From: an uncultured Bacilli bacterium
GTDB taxonomy: Bacteria; Bacillota_I; Bacilli_A; RF39; UBA660
Direction of reading: 5' to 3'
Length of the DNA: 21,944 nucleotides
NCBI GenBank assembly: GCA_947629115.1
Contig: CANRCL010000007.1
Coordinates: forward strand, 1-21,944
Shown: one piece after another, positions 15,045 to 21,745 of the stretch
Layout: each line of letters opens with the position of its first letter
How positions within the stretch are numbered: the stretch's first letter is position 1
Translations under genes and position numbers: made by a program
The notes under the pieces: generated by a model
What the model was told of the DNA's origin: nothing
The model's database searches: none
What the model saw: only the letters and a program-made list of their open reading frames with translations

Positions 15045-15923
15045 AACGTGAAGAAGACGACCTATAAAAAATTTTTTATAAGATATTTTGGTATCATTAA
15101 TAATACTTAGAACTTGGGTATGAATAGAAAGACCCCCAAAAGAGATTAAAGCAAGCGCAATAATCTCTTTTATTATGCTTATAGATGAATAACTAGGTAA
15201 AATATTTAAGGCTTGGGTAATTTCAAATAAACCTTTGATAATTATTTGAAAAAGTGAAGAAAAATTAATTAGAGTGGTTAATAAATTAGTTATAATCATA
15301 TAAAAAGTAATCGTGCCTAATATCATAAATAAAGTATTTAAACTTTTAGTAATGGCACTAGGTAGGATTAATAAAATATTTGCTGATGTATTATCTAAAG
15401 AAGGAGTTAAATAATTATTTTCTGGATATTTATTTCTCATTAATAAACCAATAATAATATTAGTTAAATAATGAATAATAATTATTTTAAAAGTAATATA
15501 TTTATTAAAAGATAGACTTAATATATTATATAAAAATAGAGGATTAGAAAAATAAGTAAAACTAATTAATTTATTCGCATCATTTAAAGTAATAGTGTTA
15601 TTATTTAACATTTCTTTAATTATAAATGCTGATGAGGGAGTACCACTAAAAAGAGATAAAATAAAGGCTTCAGAAGAATTACCAGAAGTTTTAAATAATT
15701 TATTAAAAAAGGGATTTATTATTTTATTTAGAGGTTCTAATAAATTAGTATTAATTATGATGTCATTTAAAATAAACATAATAAATAAAGATGGAAATAC
15801 TTTAGTTAACCAAAGAGTAGTAGAATCTACTACTGACTTATTTAAAATAAAATTATATCTAAATAGTAAAAAAATAAAAAGAAATAGTAAAATTATTGTG
15901 AAAATTTTTTTAAGTTTATTCAT
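14994..15923 (-). CDS. ylbJ: YlbJ-like sporulation integral membrane protein
   Basis: A 309-residue protein with many hydrophobic segments. The signatures LWLTKVFPSLFIMFILNDI, SLFSGTPSSAFIIKEML and SFTYFSNPLFLYNIL match the YlbJ family, required for spore formation in B. subtilis and related to nucleoside-recognition-domain (Gate) membrane proteins. It is shorter than the roughly 400 residues of the Bacillus protein. GAGG seven bases before the ATG is the ribosome site. It is divergent from a YlbL-like gene, echoing the ylbJ-ylbL linkage of Bacilli. The 3' end overlaps the pilin-like gene by 51 bases on the opposite strand. Confidence 0.82.
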   Translation of the reverse strand: MNKLKKIFTIILLFLFIFLLFRYNFILNKSVVDSTTLWLTKVFPSLFIMFILNDIIINTNLLEPLNKIINPFFNKLFKTSGNSSEAFILSLFSGTPSSAFIIKEMLNNNTITLNDANKLISFTYFSNPLFLYNILSLSFNKYITFKIIIIHYLTNIIIGLLMRNKYPENNYLTPSLDNTSANILLILPSAITKSLNTLFMILGTITFYMIITNLLTTLINFSSLFQIIIKGLFEITQALNILPSYSSISIIKEIIALALISFGGLSIHTQVLSIINDTKISYKKFFIGRLLHVLFSTTTYLFVFYCGIG

Positions 15924-15941
15924 AAAACAACCTCGAAGTGC

Positions 15942-15947
15942 TATAAT
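15942..15947 (+). promoter_or_regulatory. -10 box in the ylbJ/ylbL divergent region
   Basis: TATAAT lies 18 bases before the YlbL-like ATG; a weak TTCATA (15919-15924) is 17 bases upstream. The whole intergenic gap is only 42 bases, so both divergent promoters must overlap here. Confidence 0.45.
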
Positions 15948-15965
15948 AAATTAGGTGATAAATAT

Positions 15966-16976
15966 ATGTTTAATAAAATATATGAAAAGATTAAAAAGTT
16001 TATCAAAGAAAATTATAAATTTTTAATATTTTTAGGATGTTTAATTTTTTTATTTTATTATGAATTTCCTTTTATTATTTATAAAAGTGGAGGAATAATT
16101 AATTTACAAGATAGAATAGAAATAGATACTAAATATAAAGAAGATGGTTCATTATCAATGAGTTATGTGACTGCGATTAAAGGAACGGCTCCTTTTATTC
16201 TTCTTTCTTACATTCTTCCTGATTGGGATTTAATACCTCTTGATGAAATAACTAATGAAGATAGTTATGATGATGTTTTAGAAGTAGGTAAAGAATATTT
16301 AAATGAGGGAATAGATAATGCAATTATTGCAGCGTTTAATGCCTCAGATTATAATATTACAATTACGGATGAGATAAATAAAGTAATGTATTTAAGTGAT
16401 AAGGCTAAAAGTGATATTGAAATAAATGATGAAATTTATAAAATAGATGAAGTAAATGTAAAAACATTAGATGATGTTAAAGAATATGTTAATACTTTAA
16501 AAGAAAAAGATATAGTTAAAGTTTATGTTCATCATGATAATAAAGATTATGAAAGAACGGCTGAAGTTTATAAAGAAGAAGATGGTTCTTTAAAAATAGG
16601 AGTAGCATTTAAAACTCTTTATAAATATGAAACAGAAATACCAGTTAAAATTAATATGAAAGCCAATGAATCTGGTAGTAGTGGTGGTTTAATGATGAGT
16701 TTGGCTATATATAATGCTTTAACTGAAGAAGATATTACCCATGGATTAAAAATAGTTGGTACAGGTTCAATTAATAGTGATGGAACTGTTGAAGAAATTG
16801 GCGGTGTAAAATATAAAGTTTTAGGGGCTGCCAAGAAAAAAGCTGATATCTTTTTGTGCCCTAAGGAAAATTATCAAGAAGCATTAGCCATTAAGAAAAA
16901 AAGAAAATTAGATATTGAAATAGTTGAAGTTGCTTCTTTAAATGATGCCATTAACTATCTAAATAATTTGGATTAA
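15966..16976 (+). CDS. ylbL: YlbL-like membrane PDZ/Lon-type (S16) serine protease
   Basis: 336 residues: a cytoplasmic basic start, one membrane anchor at about residues 18-40, a PDZ-like segment around 130-205 (DIEINDEIYKIDEVNVKTLDDV), and a C-terminal Lon-type proteolytic domain. The catalytic Ser-Lys dyad is visible as S239 in SGSSGGLMMSL and K282 in EEIGGVKYKV. It therefore belongs with B. subtilis YlbL, a membrane-bound Lon-like protease. AGGTGA supplies the ribosome site. Located head-to-head with ylbJ. The substrate is unknown; the active site is complete, so it should be active. Confidence 0.88.
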   Translation: MFNKIYEKIKKFIKENYKFLIFLGCLIFLFYYEFPFIIYKSGGIINLQDRIEIDTKYKEDGSLSMSYVTAIKGTAPFILLSYILPDWDLIPLDEITNEDSYDDVLEVGKEYLNEGIDNAIIAAFNASDYNITITDEINKVMYLSDKAKSDIEINDEIYKIDEVNVKTLDDVKEYVNTLKEKDIVKVYVHHDNKDYERTAEVYKEEDGSLKIGVAFKTLYKYETEIPVKINMKANESGSSGGLMMSLAIYNALTEEDITHGLKIVGTGSINSDGTVEEIGGVKYKVLGAAKKKADIFLCPKENYQEALAIKKKRKLDIEIVEVASLNDAINYLNNLD

Positions 16977-16978
16977 AT

Positions 16979-17003
16979 AAAAAAGATTACTTATTCAGTA
17001 ATC
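16979..17003 (-). terminator. Terminator of the transglutaminase-like gene
   Basis: GATTAC (16985-16990) and GTAATC (16998-17003) form a stem with a seven-base loop, followed on the minus strand by a T-run (A-run on the plus strand). The plus strand lacks a T-run. Confidence 0.65.
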
Positions 17004-17947
17004 GCAAATTCTTGATAATAGGCTTTATTAAAATTATGTTCTTCAATATTGACATTACCTTTATCGGCTTCTCTTAAGGCTTCAGTAGATACTAAAAAAT
17101 ATTTATGATGAAGATAATCTGTTCCATCTTTACTAACTGGGTCATCCCAAGTTAAATCTAAATGAACCCATTTATTATCAAATATCAAAGCATTCCATAC
17201 ATGCCCATTAGATTTATAACTTATTTCTTCTTTAGTCGTGGCTATTTTATAATTAACATAACCTAATTTTGATAAAATAATCGCCATTAAATCAGCATAA
17301 CCATTACAAGTAGCATAACCATCTTTAACTGGTCCAACTGCTGTTTGGGATTTATATTTACTATTACCAGTATCATTTCTTTCAATATCATATTTAGTAT
17401 TATTAATAATATAATCATGAATTTGTTTTAAATTTTCATTTTCTTCTACATCATCTTTATATAAATCTTTAATTAATTTATCGACATAATTATTTATTAA
17501 ATCAATTTCTTCTTGACTATATAAATATGATACTTTAATAGTTACTTCTCCAAATTCAGAAATAGAAGTATTAAGATACTCAAAACTATTATAAGGATGA
17601 ACAAAGTTATTGATATGAGTTAAAGTTAATTCATCTTCCGATACATCTTTAACATCTTGAAAACATTCTGTATATTCACTAGGGCAATAAAAAGTAAATT
17701 CATCCCAACCTTGATTAATAACACTATAAATAATATTATATAAATCTTTTTTAGAGTAAGGGATATAATCTTTACTATTTTGAACAAAAGCAAAATCATA
17801 ATTTTTAGTATATTCATTACCTTCATCAATAGTTAATATTTGATTACCAGAAACTATTTTAGCCAAAAAATTAGTAATAGAATCAATATTTAATAAAATG
17901 GCTAAAATTAATAAATAACAAATTAAAGGAATAATATATTTTCGCAT
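16991..17947 (-). CDS. Membrane-anchored transglutaminase-like cysteine protease-fold protein
   Basis: 318 residues from the ATG at 17947, beginning with an N-terminal membrane helix or signal (YIIPLICYLLILAILL). The transglutaminase-like core is at about residues 180-275, with the catalytic triad C214 (GYATCNGYADLM), H249 (NGHVWNAL) and D264 (HLDLTWDDP). Such extracellular domains occur in Bacillota as putative peptidases or cross-linking enzymes; the activity here is undetermined. An in-frame ATG at 17968 precedes it by seven codons, but the predicted transcription start (about 17960) and lack of an SD there favour 17947. Downstream of rpsT but with its own promoter. Confidence 0.82.
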   Translation of the reverse strand: MRKYIIPLICYLLILAILLNIDSITNFLAKIVSGNQILTIDEGNEYTKNYDFAFVQNSKDYIPYSKKDLYNIIYSVINQGWDEFTFYCPSEYTECFQDVKDVSEDELTLTHINNFVHPYNSFEYLNTSISEFGEVTIKVSYLYSQEEIDLINNYVDKLIKDLYKDDVEENENLKQIHDYIINNTKYDIERNDTGNSKYKSQTAVGPVKDGYATCNGYADLMAIILSKLGYVNYKIATTKEEISYKSNGHVWNALIFDNKWVHLDLTWDDPVSKDGTDYLHHKYFLVSTEALREADKGNVNIEEHNFNKAYYQEFAITE

Positions 17948-17966
17948 AATAATCAACTCTAAATAC

Positions 17967-17995
17967 ATTTTATCAAAAAAAAATAAAGTAGTAAA
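17967..17995 (-). promoter_or_regulatory. Promoter of the transglutaminase-like gene, overlapping the rpsT terminator
   Basis: On the minus strand TTTACT (17995-17990) and TAAAAT (17972-17967) are 17 bases apart. The -35 box lies in the loop and descending arm of the rpsT terminator hairpin. Confidence 0.5.
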
Positions 17996-18001
17996 CTACT
18001 T
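17975..18001 (-). terminator. Intrinsic terminator of rpsT
   Basis: On the minus strand AAGTAG and CTACTT (18001-17996 with 17991-17986) flank a four-base loop, followed by TATTTTTTTTT. It begins at the rpsT stop codon. Confidence 0.85.
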
Positions 18002-18259
18002 CATATTTTTAATTTTTGCATTTAATCTTTTCTTTTCACGATCTACTGTATTATCTTTAATTAATCCTTTTTGTAAAGCCTTATCGATATTTTTTTGCAA
18101 ATCTTTAAATACTTTATTTGCTTCTTCTTGATTACCAGCAGCAATTTCTTTTTCACAGGACTTAATTAGATTTTTTACTTTTGCTTTAAGTTCGTGATTT
18201 TCATCAGTTTTTTTAGCAATTACTTTAACTGCTTTTTTAGAACTTTTGATATTTGGCAT
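17996..18259 (-). CDS. rpsT: 30S ribosomal protein S20
   Basis: 87 residues, highly basic and helical, with the S20 start MPNIKSSKKAVKV and the typical end LIKDNTVDREKKRLNAKI. S20 binds 16S rRNA in the small subunit and is usually encoded alone, as here. A strong SD (GGAGGG) lies five bases before the ATG, and both a good promoter and a terminator frame the gene. Length matches the family. Confidence 0.96.
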   Translation of the reverse strand: MPNIKSSKKAVKVIAKKTDENHELKAKVKNLIKSCEKEIAAGNQEEANKVFKDLQKNIDKALQKGLIKDNTVDREKKRLNAKIKNMK

Positions 18260-18286
18260 AATGTCCCTCCTTAAAAATTCATATTA

Positions 18287-18315
18287 ATTTTATCAAAAAA
18301 TATGCTTTGTTGCAA
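18287..18315 (-). promoter_or_regulatory. SigA promoter of rpsT
   Basis: Minus strand TTGCAA (18315-18310), 17 bases, TAAAAT (18292-18287), with TGA directly before the -10 (extended -10). Start near 18280. Confidence 0.78.
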
Positions 18316-18385
18316 GAGGAAGTGGTATTTTTATTAGTTGTTAGGAATTCAGCATAATTAGACATTTTATTTAAAGACAATTTAT

Positions 18386-18391
18386 TATAAT
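18386..18391 (+). promoter_or_regulatory. -10-like TATAAT upstream of spoIIP
   Basis: A perfect TATAAT stands 15 bases before the spoIIP ATG; no -35 box at proper spacing is found. A sporulation sigma site cannot be recognised either. Confidence 0.35.
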
Positions 18392-18406
18392 AAAAATGGT
18401 GATAAG

Positions 18407-19363
18407 ATGGCAAAGTTTAAAAGTAAGAAAAGATATAATAATAAAATTATTTATTTAGCATTATTTTTAATAAGTGGGTCTTTGACAATCAAATATTTAT
18501 ATGATGAAGATTTAATTAATCAAGGTACAATAGTGGATTATTTAATAAATGATAATTTAGGAAGTTTTAAAAATAATATTAGTGATGTTGATTTTTTACT
18601 TAAATATGCTTTAAATATTAATTTAAATAAAGAAAAGACAGTATTTAATATAGAAGATGAACAAAATAAAGTGGAAGTAGAAGAAAATAAAGAAGAAGTT
18701 AAAGATAATAATGAAGAATTATTAAAAGAGCCTTTACTTTATATTTATAATTCTCATCAAACGGAACAATATCAAAATAATAATTTAGCCCCTTATAACA
18801 TATCTACGACTGTTTTGCTCGCCAGTAAAATACTTAAAGAATATATTGAAGATGAGGGTATTGGGGTTATAGTAGAAGAGGGGAGTATGGAAGAAAAATT
18901 AAAAAGTTTGAATTTAAAATATAATAGCAGTTATAAAGTAGCCAGAATGTTTATGGAAAGTATTGTTTTAGAGCATCCTAGTTTAAATTATTTTATTGAT
19001 TTACATAGAGATTCTAGTAAATATGCTACGACAACTGCTACGATTAATGGAGAAAAGTATGCTCGTATATTATTTGTTATTGGGGAAGAAAATAAAAATT
19101 ATGAAGTAAATTATGAACTAGCCACTAAACTGCGAACTAAATTAGAAGAGTTTGATAAAACATTAGTAAGAGGTATATTAAAAAAGAGTGGTGCCGGAGT
19201 TAATGGGATTTATAATCAAGATTTTAATCCCAATGCTATATTAATCGAAGTAGGTGGGCAATATAATAGTATTAGCGAAGTAAATAATACTTTACAAGTT
19301 TTAGCCAAAGTAATAGGGCAATATATTAAGGAGGATTTAAATAGTGAAAAAGAAAAAAACTAA
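18407..19363 (+). CDS. spoIIP: Stage II sporulation protein P (peptidoglycan hydrolase)
   Basis: 318 residues with an N-terminal membrane anchor (KIIYLALFLISGSLTIKYLY), an acidic linker around residues 75-107, and the SpoIIP amidase/endopeptidase domain from about residue 109. The likely metal and catalytic residues are H117 and E120 in YNSHQTEQY, H200 in FIDLHRDS, and E281 in LIEVGGQYNS, matching the family pattern. SpoIIP works with SpoIID and SpoIIM to remodel peptidoglycan during engulfment of the forespore. Bacillus SpoIIP is around 400 residues; this version has a shorter stalk. The last 20 bases overlap a small membrane protein gene. Indicates that the organism, or its recent ancestor, makes endospores. 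Confidence 0.88.
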   Translation: MAKFKSKKRYNNKIIYLALFLISGSLTIKYLYDEDLINQGTIVDYLINDNLGSFKNNISDVDFLLKYALNINLNKEKTVFNIEDEQNKVEVEENKEEVKDNNEELLKEPLLYIYNSHQTEQYQNNNLAPYNISTTVLLASKILKEYIEDEGIGVIVEEGSMEEKLKSLNLKYNSSYKVARMFMESIVLEHPSLNYFIDLHRDSSKYATTTATINGEKYARILFVIGEENKNYEVNYELATKLRTKLEEFDKTLVRGILKKSGAGVNGIYNQDFNPNAILIEVGGQYNSISEVNNTLQVLAKVIGQYIKEDLNSEKEKN

Positions 19364-19667
19364 TCCTTTTTTAAGAATATTAGGTTTATTATTTATTGTT
19401 TTTATGGCTTTATTTATTGCTAGTTCGAGTGGTTATTATGAAAGTAAAATTCGAGATAAAGTAGTTTTAACAGATAATAAAATTAAAGAATTTGAAACTT
19501 TAGTCCAAAATGGAGAAGAAATAGATATTAATGATTTTTTAAAAGATAATGAAGTAGATTATAGTAGTACTTTTTCTAATTTAGGAGATAAATTTACGAG
19601 TAGTTTAGAAAATGTTGTTGCTGGTGGGGCTAAATTTATTGGAGATATCTTAAAGTCGCTCTTTTAA
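19344..19667 (+). CDS. Small single-span membrane protein of unknown function
   Basis: A GTG start at 19344 is supported by AAGGAGGA (19329-19336) seven bases upstream, the best SD in this part. The 107-residue product has a basic start, one membrane helix (ILGLLFIVFMALFIASSS, about residues 12-29), an acidic helical middle and a Gly/Leu amphipathic C-terminus (VVAGGAKFIGDILKSLF). I do not recognise the family. It overlaps the end of spoIIP by 20 bases, so it is translationally coupled and may assist SpoIIP or be another sporulation protein; this is inference from position only. Confidence 0.75.
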   Translation: MKKKKTNPFLRILGLLFIVFMALFIASSSGYYESKIRDKVVLTDNKIKEFETLVQNGEEIDINDFLKDNEVDYSSTFSNLGDKFTSSLENVVAGGAKFIGDILKSLF

Positions 19668-19684
19668 ATTTAAAAAATATATTG

Positions 19685-19690
19685 TATAAT
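19685..19690 (+). promoter_or_regulatory. -10 box upstream of the PfkB-type kinase
   Basis: TATAAT in the 40-base gap before the kinase; the start near 19697 would give a leader carrying AGGG. No clear -35 box. Confidence 0.45.
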
Positions 19691-19707
19691 TGTTTTAGGG
19701 TAAGAAA

Positions 19708-20811
19708 GTGGTGGATAAAGTGAAAATTTTATGTATTGGTAGTTCCATTTTAGAAACAACTTGTGTAATTAATGAATTAGTTCAAGAAGGTCAAAAATAT
19801 AAATTGGAAAATAAAGTAACAACTGGTGGCGGTCATGCCGGTAATATTGCTTATTTATTGAGTAAATGGGGCGTTGAAACGTATATTGCTAGTATGCTTG
19901 GAGCCGATGATGCTGCTGATGCAATTAAAAAAGAATATGAAAATATAGGAACTAAAACTGATTTTTTGGAAACTAGTTATGATAAACAAACGGGCGAATC
20001 TTTAGTTATTGTTAATGAAACCAATAAAAATAATACTGTATTTGAAATAGTTAGTAATAATACTTTAAAGAAATATTCTTTTAATATTGAACCAGATATT
20101 ATTGTAGTAGATGGTAATGATTTAAATGCTTCCGTAGCAGCCTTAGATAAATTTCCTAAAGTTAAGACTTTTTTAGTGGCTAGTCAAAATACGGGAGAAG
20201 TTAATGAACTAGGAAAAATCGTTAAAAATATTATTTTTAATAAGAGAATTGCTGAGGCTATAACTAATCAAAAGATTGATTATAATGATAGCAATACATT
20301 AGTAAATGTTTATAATAAATTAAAACAAAAGTATCAAAATGCGGAAATAGTAGTTACTTTAGGTGAAAGAGGTAGTATTTATTCAATTAATGGCCAAATA
20401 AAAATAATGCCAACAGTTATTTCTAATATTGTTGATACGAATGGAGCGGGCGATACTTTTGCTGGAGCCTATATTTATGGAATGGCTCGGGAATTTGGAT
20501 TAGAAAAATCTTTAGCCTATGCCACTATTGCGGCTTCATTAAGTACAACTAAACTTACTTCTAGGGAAGCAATTCCAACCTTAACTGAAGTATCTACTTA
20601 TTATGATAGTAAATTTGGTAGTCAAAATAATCCAAATAATCCTGCTACTAGTACAGCAACACCAACTGCTGAAGTAAATAATGCTCCTAAAGTTGATGCA
20701 ACTCCAACGGATAAAATAGTTGAACAAACAACTTTACAAACAAGTGAAAATCCTACTACTGGAGCAAATGTACCACCTATCAATGGAAATGTAAATAATA
20801 ATGGTAACTAG
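19708..20811 (+). CDS. PfkB/ribokinase-family sugar kinase with a C-terminal Pro/Thr/Asn-rich tail
   Basis: 367 residues. Residues 5-305 are a ribokinase-fold kinase: a glycine-rich substrate motif TTGGGHAGNIAYLLSKWG near 40-57, GADDAAD near 70, and the ATP/catalytic signature DTNGAGDTFAGAYIYG with base D249. It phosphorylates a sugar or nucleoside that cannot be named from sequence. After about residue 310 there is a ~57-residue tail rich in Asn, Pro and Thr (NNPNNPATSTATPT...NVNNNGN), unusual for a cytosolic kinase. GTG codons at 19708, 19711 and 19720 are all possible starts; 19708 has AGGG seven bases upstream. The tail overlaps the Smr gene by 11 bases. Confidence 0.85.
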   Translation: MVDKVKILCIGSSILETTCVINELVQEGQKYKLENKVTTGGGHAGNIAYLLSKWGVETYIASMLGADDAADAIKKEYENIGTKTDFLETSYDKQTGESLVIVNETNKNNTVFEIVSNNTLKKYSFNIEPDIIVVDGNDLNASVAALDKFPKVKTFLVASQNTGEVNELGKIVKNIIFNKRIAEAITNQKIDYNDSNTLVNVYNKLKQKYQNAEIVVTLGERGSIYSINGQIKIMPTVISNIVDTNGAGDTFAGAYIYGMAREFGLEKSLAYATIAASLSTTKLTSREAIPTLTEVSTYYDSKFGSQNNPNNPATSTATPTAEVNNAPKVDATPTDKIVEQTTLQTSENPTTGANVPPINGNVNNNGN

Positions 20812-21046
20812 TAAAACGCCAAGATTAGATTTACATGGTGAAGAAGTAGCGGTAGTTTATGCTTTAGTTAATGAATTTATTAATGATAATTTACAAATGG
20901 GTAATAAAGAAATAATAGTTATTCATGGGAAAAGTACCAATATTTTAACTAGAGAAGTTCATAAAATTTTAAAAGAAAATAAATTAGTTCAAGAATTTCA
21001 CTTAAATAATTGGAATTTAGGAGAAACAATTATCAAGTTAAAGTAA
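20801..21046 (+). CDS. Stand-alone Smr domain protein
   Basis: 81 residues that are almost entirely a Smr (MutS2 C-terminal-like) domain: LDLHG at residues 9-13, IIVIHGKSTNILTREVHKIL in the middle, and a C-terminal GETIIKLK strand. The family motif is usually HGKGTG.L and GG.G.T; here STN replaces the second glycine motif, so nuclease activity is uncertain. Smr domains cut or bind nucleic acid. No SD is obvious, and the start overlaps the kinase stop by 11 bases in another frame, so translation is probably coupled. No MutS2 body is attached. Confidence 0.75.
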   Translation: MVTSKTPRLDLHGEEVAVVYALVNEFINDNLQMGNKEIIVIHGKSTNILTREVHKILKENKLVQEFHLNNWNLGETIIKLK

Positions 21047-21117
21047 AATATATAGACAATAATTATACTAATAAAATTCAAAAAATGCCAACATTTTGTT
21101 TAAAATTATACAAATAG

Positions 21118-21146
21118 TTGACATTTTTTTAAATATATGCTATACT
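21118..21146 (+). promoter_or_regulatory. Near-consensus SigA promoter with extended -10
   Basis: TTGACA (21118-21123), 17 bases, TATACT (21141-21146) preceded by TGC. The transcript would start near 21153 with AGGGGG at 21159-21164 as ribosome site. It is the best promoter match in the window. Confidence 0.88.
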
Positions 21147-21172
21147 TATCTCGTAATTAGGGGGTATGGCAA

Positions 21173-21598
21173 ATGAAAGGATACGTTTTAGATTACATTA
21201 ACGAAAATGAATTTAAAAAATTAGAAAGAGCCTTAAAAAAATATAATATGTTGGCTTTTAAAAAGTTAAACTTTGAATTTTATCCAGCATTAAGAAATGG
21301 AAATTTTCTTGGCGAAAAGGTTAGTTCTAATAAGAAAAATGGAACAGAAACTTATGAACTTAAATTACCAAGTGATAAAATGTTTACACAAATTCACGGG
21401 GAAGTTAAATTAATATATACTGTTTCTGAAAAAGAAAAAGTAGTTATGTTAGAAGAAATTACACCATCTAAAATCTTATTAGAAGGTCATATGTCTGAAC
21501 TTACTACTTATAAAGGAATAATGATATCTAAAGCCAATGCATCAAAAGATATGTTTAAAATTGATTTACTTAATATGTTACAAGAAAATAAGCATTAA
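21173..21598 (+). CDS. Hypothetical protein, 141 aa, strongly expressed by prediction
   Basis: I do not recognise this family. The protein has no signal peptide or membrane segment, is mixed charged with many Lys and Glu, and seems to be alpha/beta with strands such as TYELKLPS and GEVKLIYTV in the centre. It has a consensus promoter, a good SD eight bases before the ATG and its own terminator, so it is a monocistronic gene expected to be well transcribed. Probably cytosolic. Confidence 0.75.
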   Translation: MKGYVLDYINENEFKKLERALKKYNMLAFKKLNFEFYPALRNGNFLGEKVSSNKKNGTETYELKLPSDKMFTQIHGEVKLIYTVSEKEKVVMLEEITPSKILLEGHMSELTTYKGIMISKANASKDMFKIDLLNMLQENKH

Positions 21599-21613
21599 TA
21601 TGTGCTTATTTTT
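21587..21613 (+). terminator. Terminator of the 141-aa gene
   Basis: AATAAGCA (21587-21594) pairs with TGCTTATT (21603-21610) around an eight-base loop, followed by a short T-run. It overlaps the stop codon. Confidence 0.75.
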
Positions 21614-21745
21614 GGTGAATTCTCAAAGTAAAAGCAACTAGCCAATCCAGTAATTAAAAGACAAAAGTAAAAGCAACTAAAAAATTGGTTAAAAAGAATA
21701 TCGATTTTTTTAATGATTTTTGGATATTCTCAAAGTAAATGCAAT
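21609..21745. repeat. Three copies of a CAAAGTAAA-GCAA repeat, possible IS21-type element end
   Basis: Copy 1 is at 21619-21640 (ATTCTCAAAGTAAAAGCAAC...), copy 2 at 21661-21679 (shorter, ACAAAAGTAAAAGCAACTA) and copy 3 at 21726-21745 (ATTCTCAAAGTAAATGCAAT). Copies 1 and 3 are both preceded by TTTTTGG. An inverted repeat AGAATATC/GATATTCT (21695-21702, 21723-21730) lies between. Several short direct repeats near a terminus are characteristic of IS21-family ends; no istA/istB is in the window, so the assignment is tentative. Confidence 0.45.

Noticed and set aside
15063..15080. 18-bp perfect AT palindrome as a terminator or operator
   Set aside because: It is within ylbJ coding sequence where runs of Lys/Phe codons make such palindromes by chance; the stem is A/T only.
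15595..15954. 119-codon plus-strand frame antisense to ylbJ
   Set aside because: It lies opposite a clear membrane protein gene, has no SD and no recognisable domain; typical shadow of AT-rich code.
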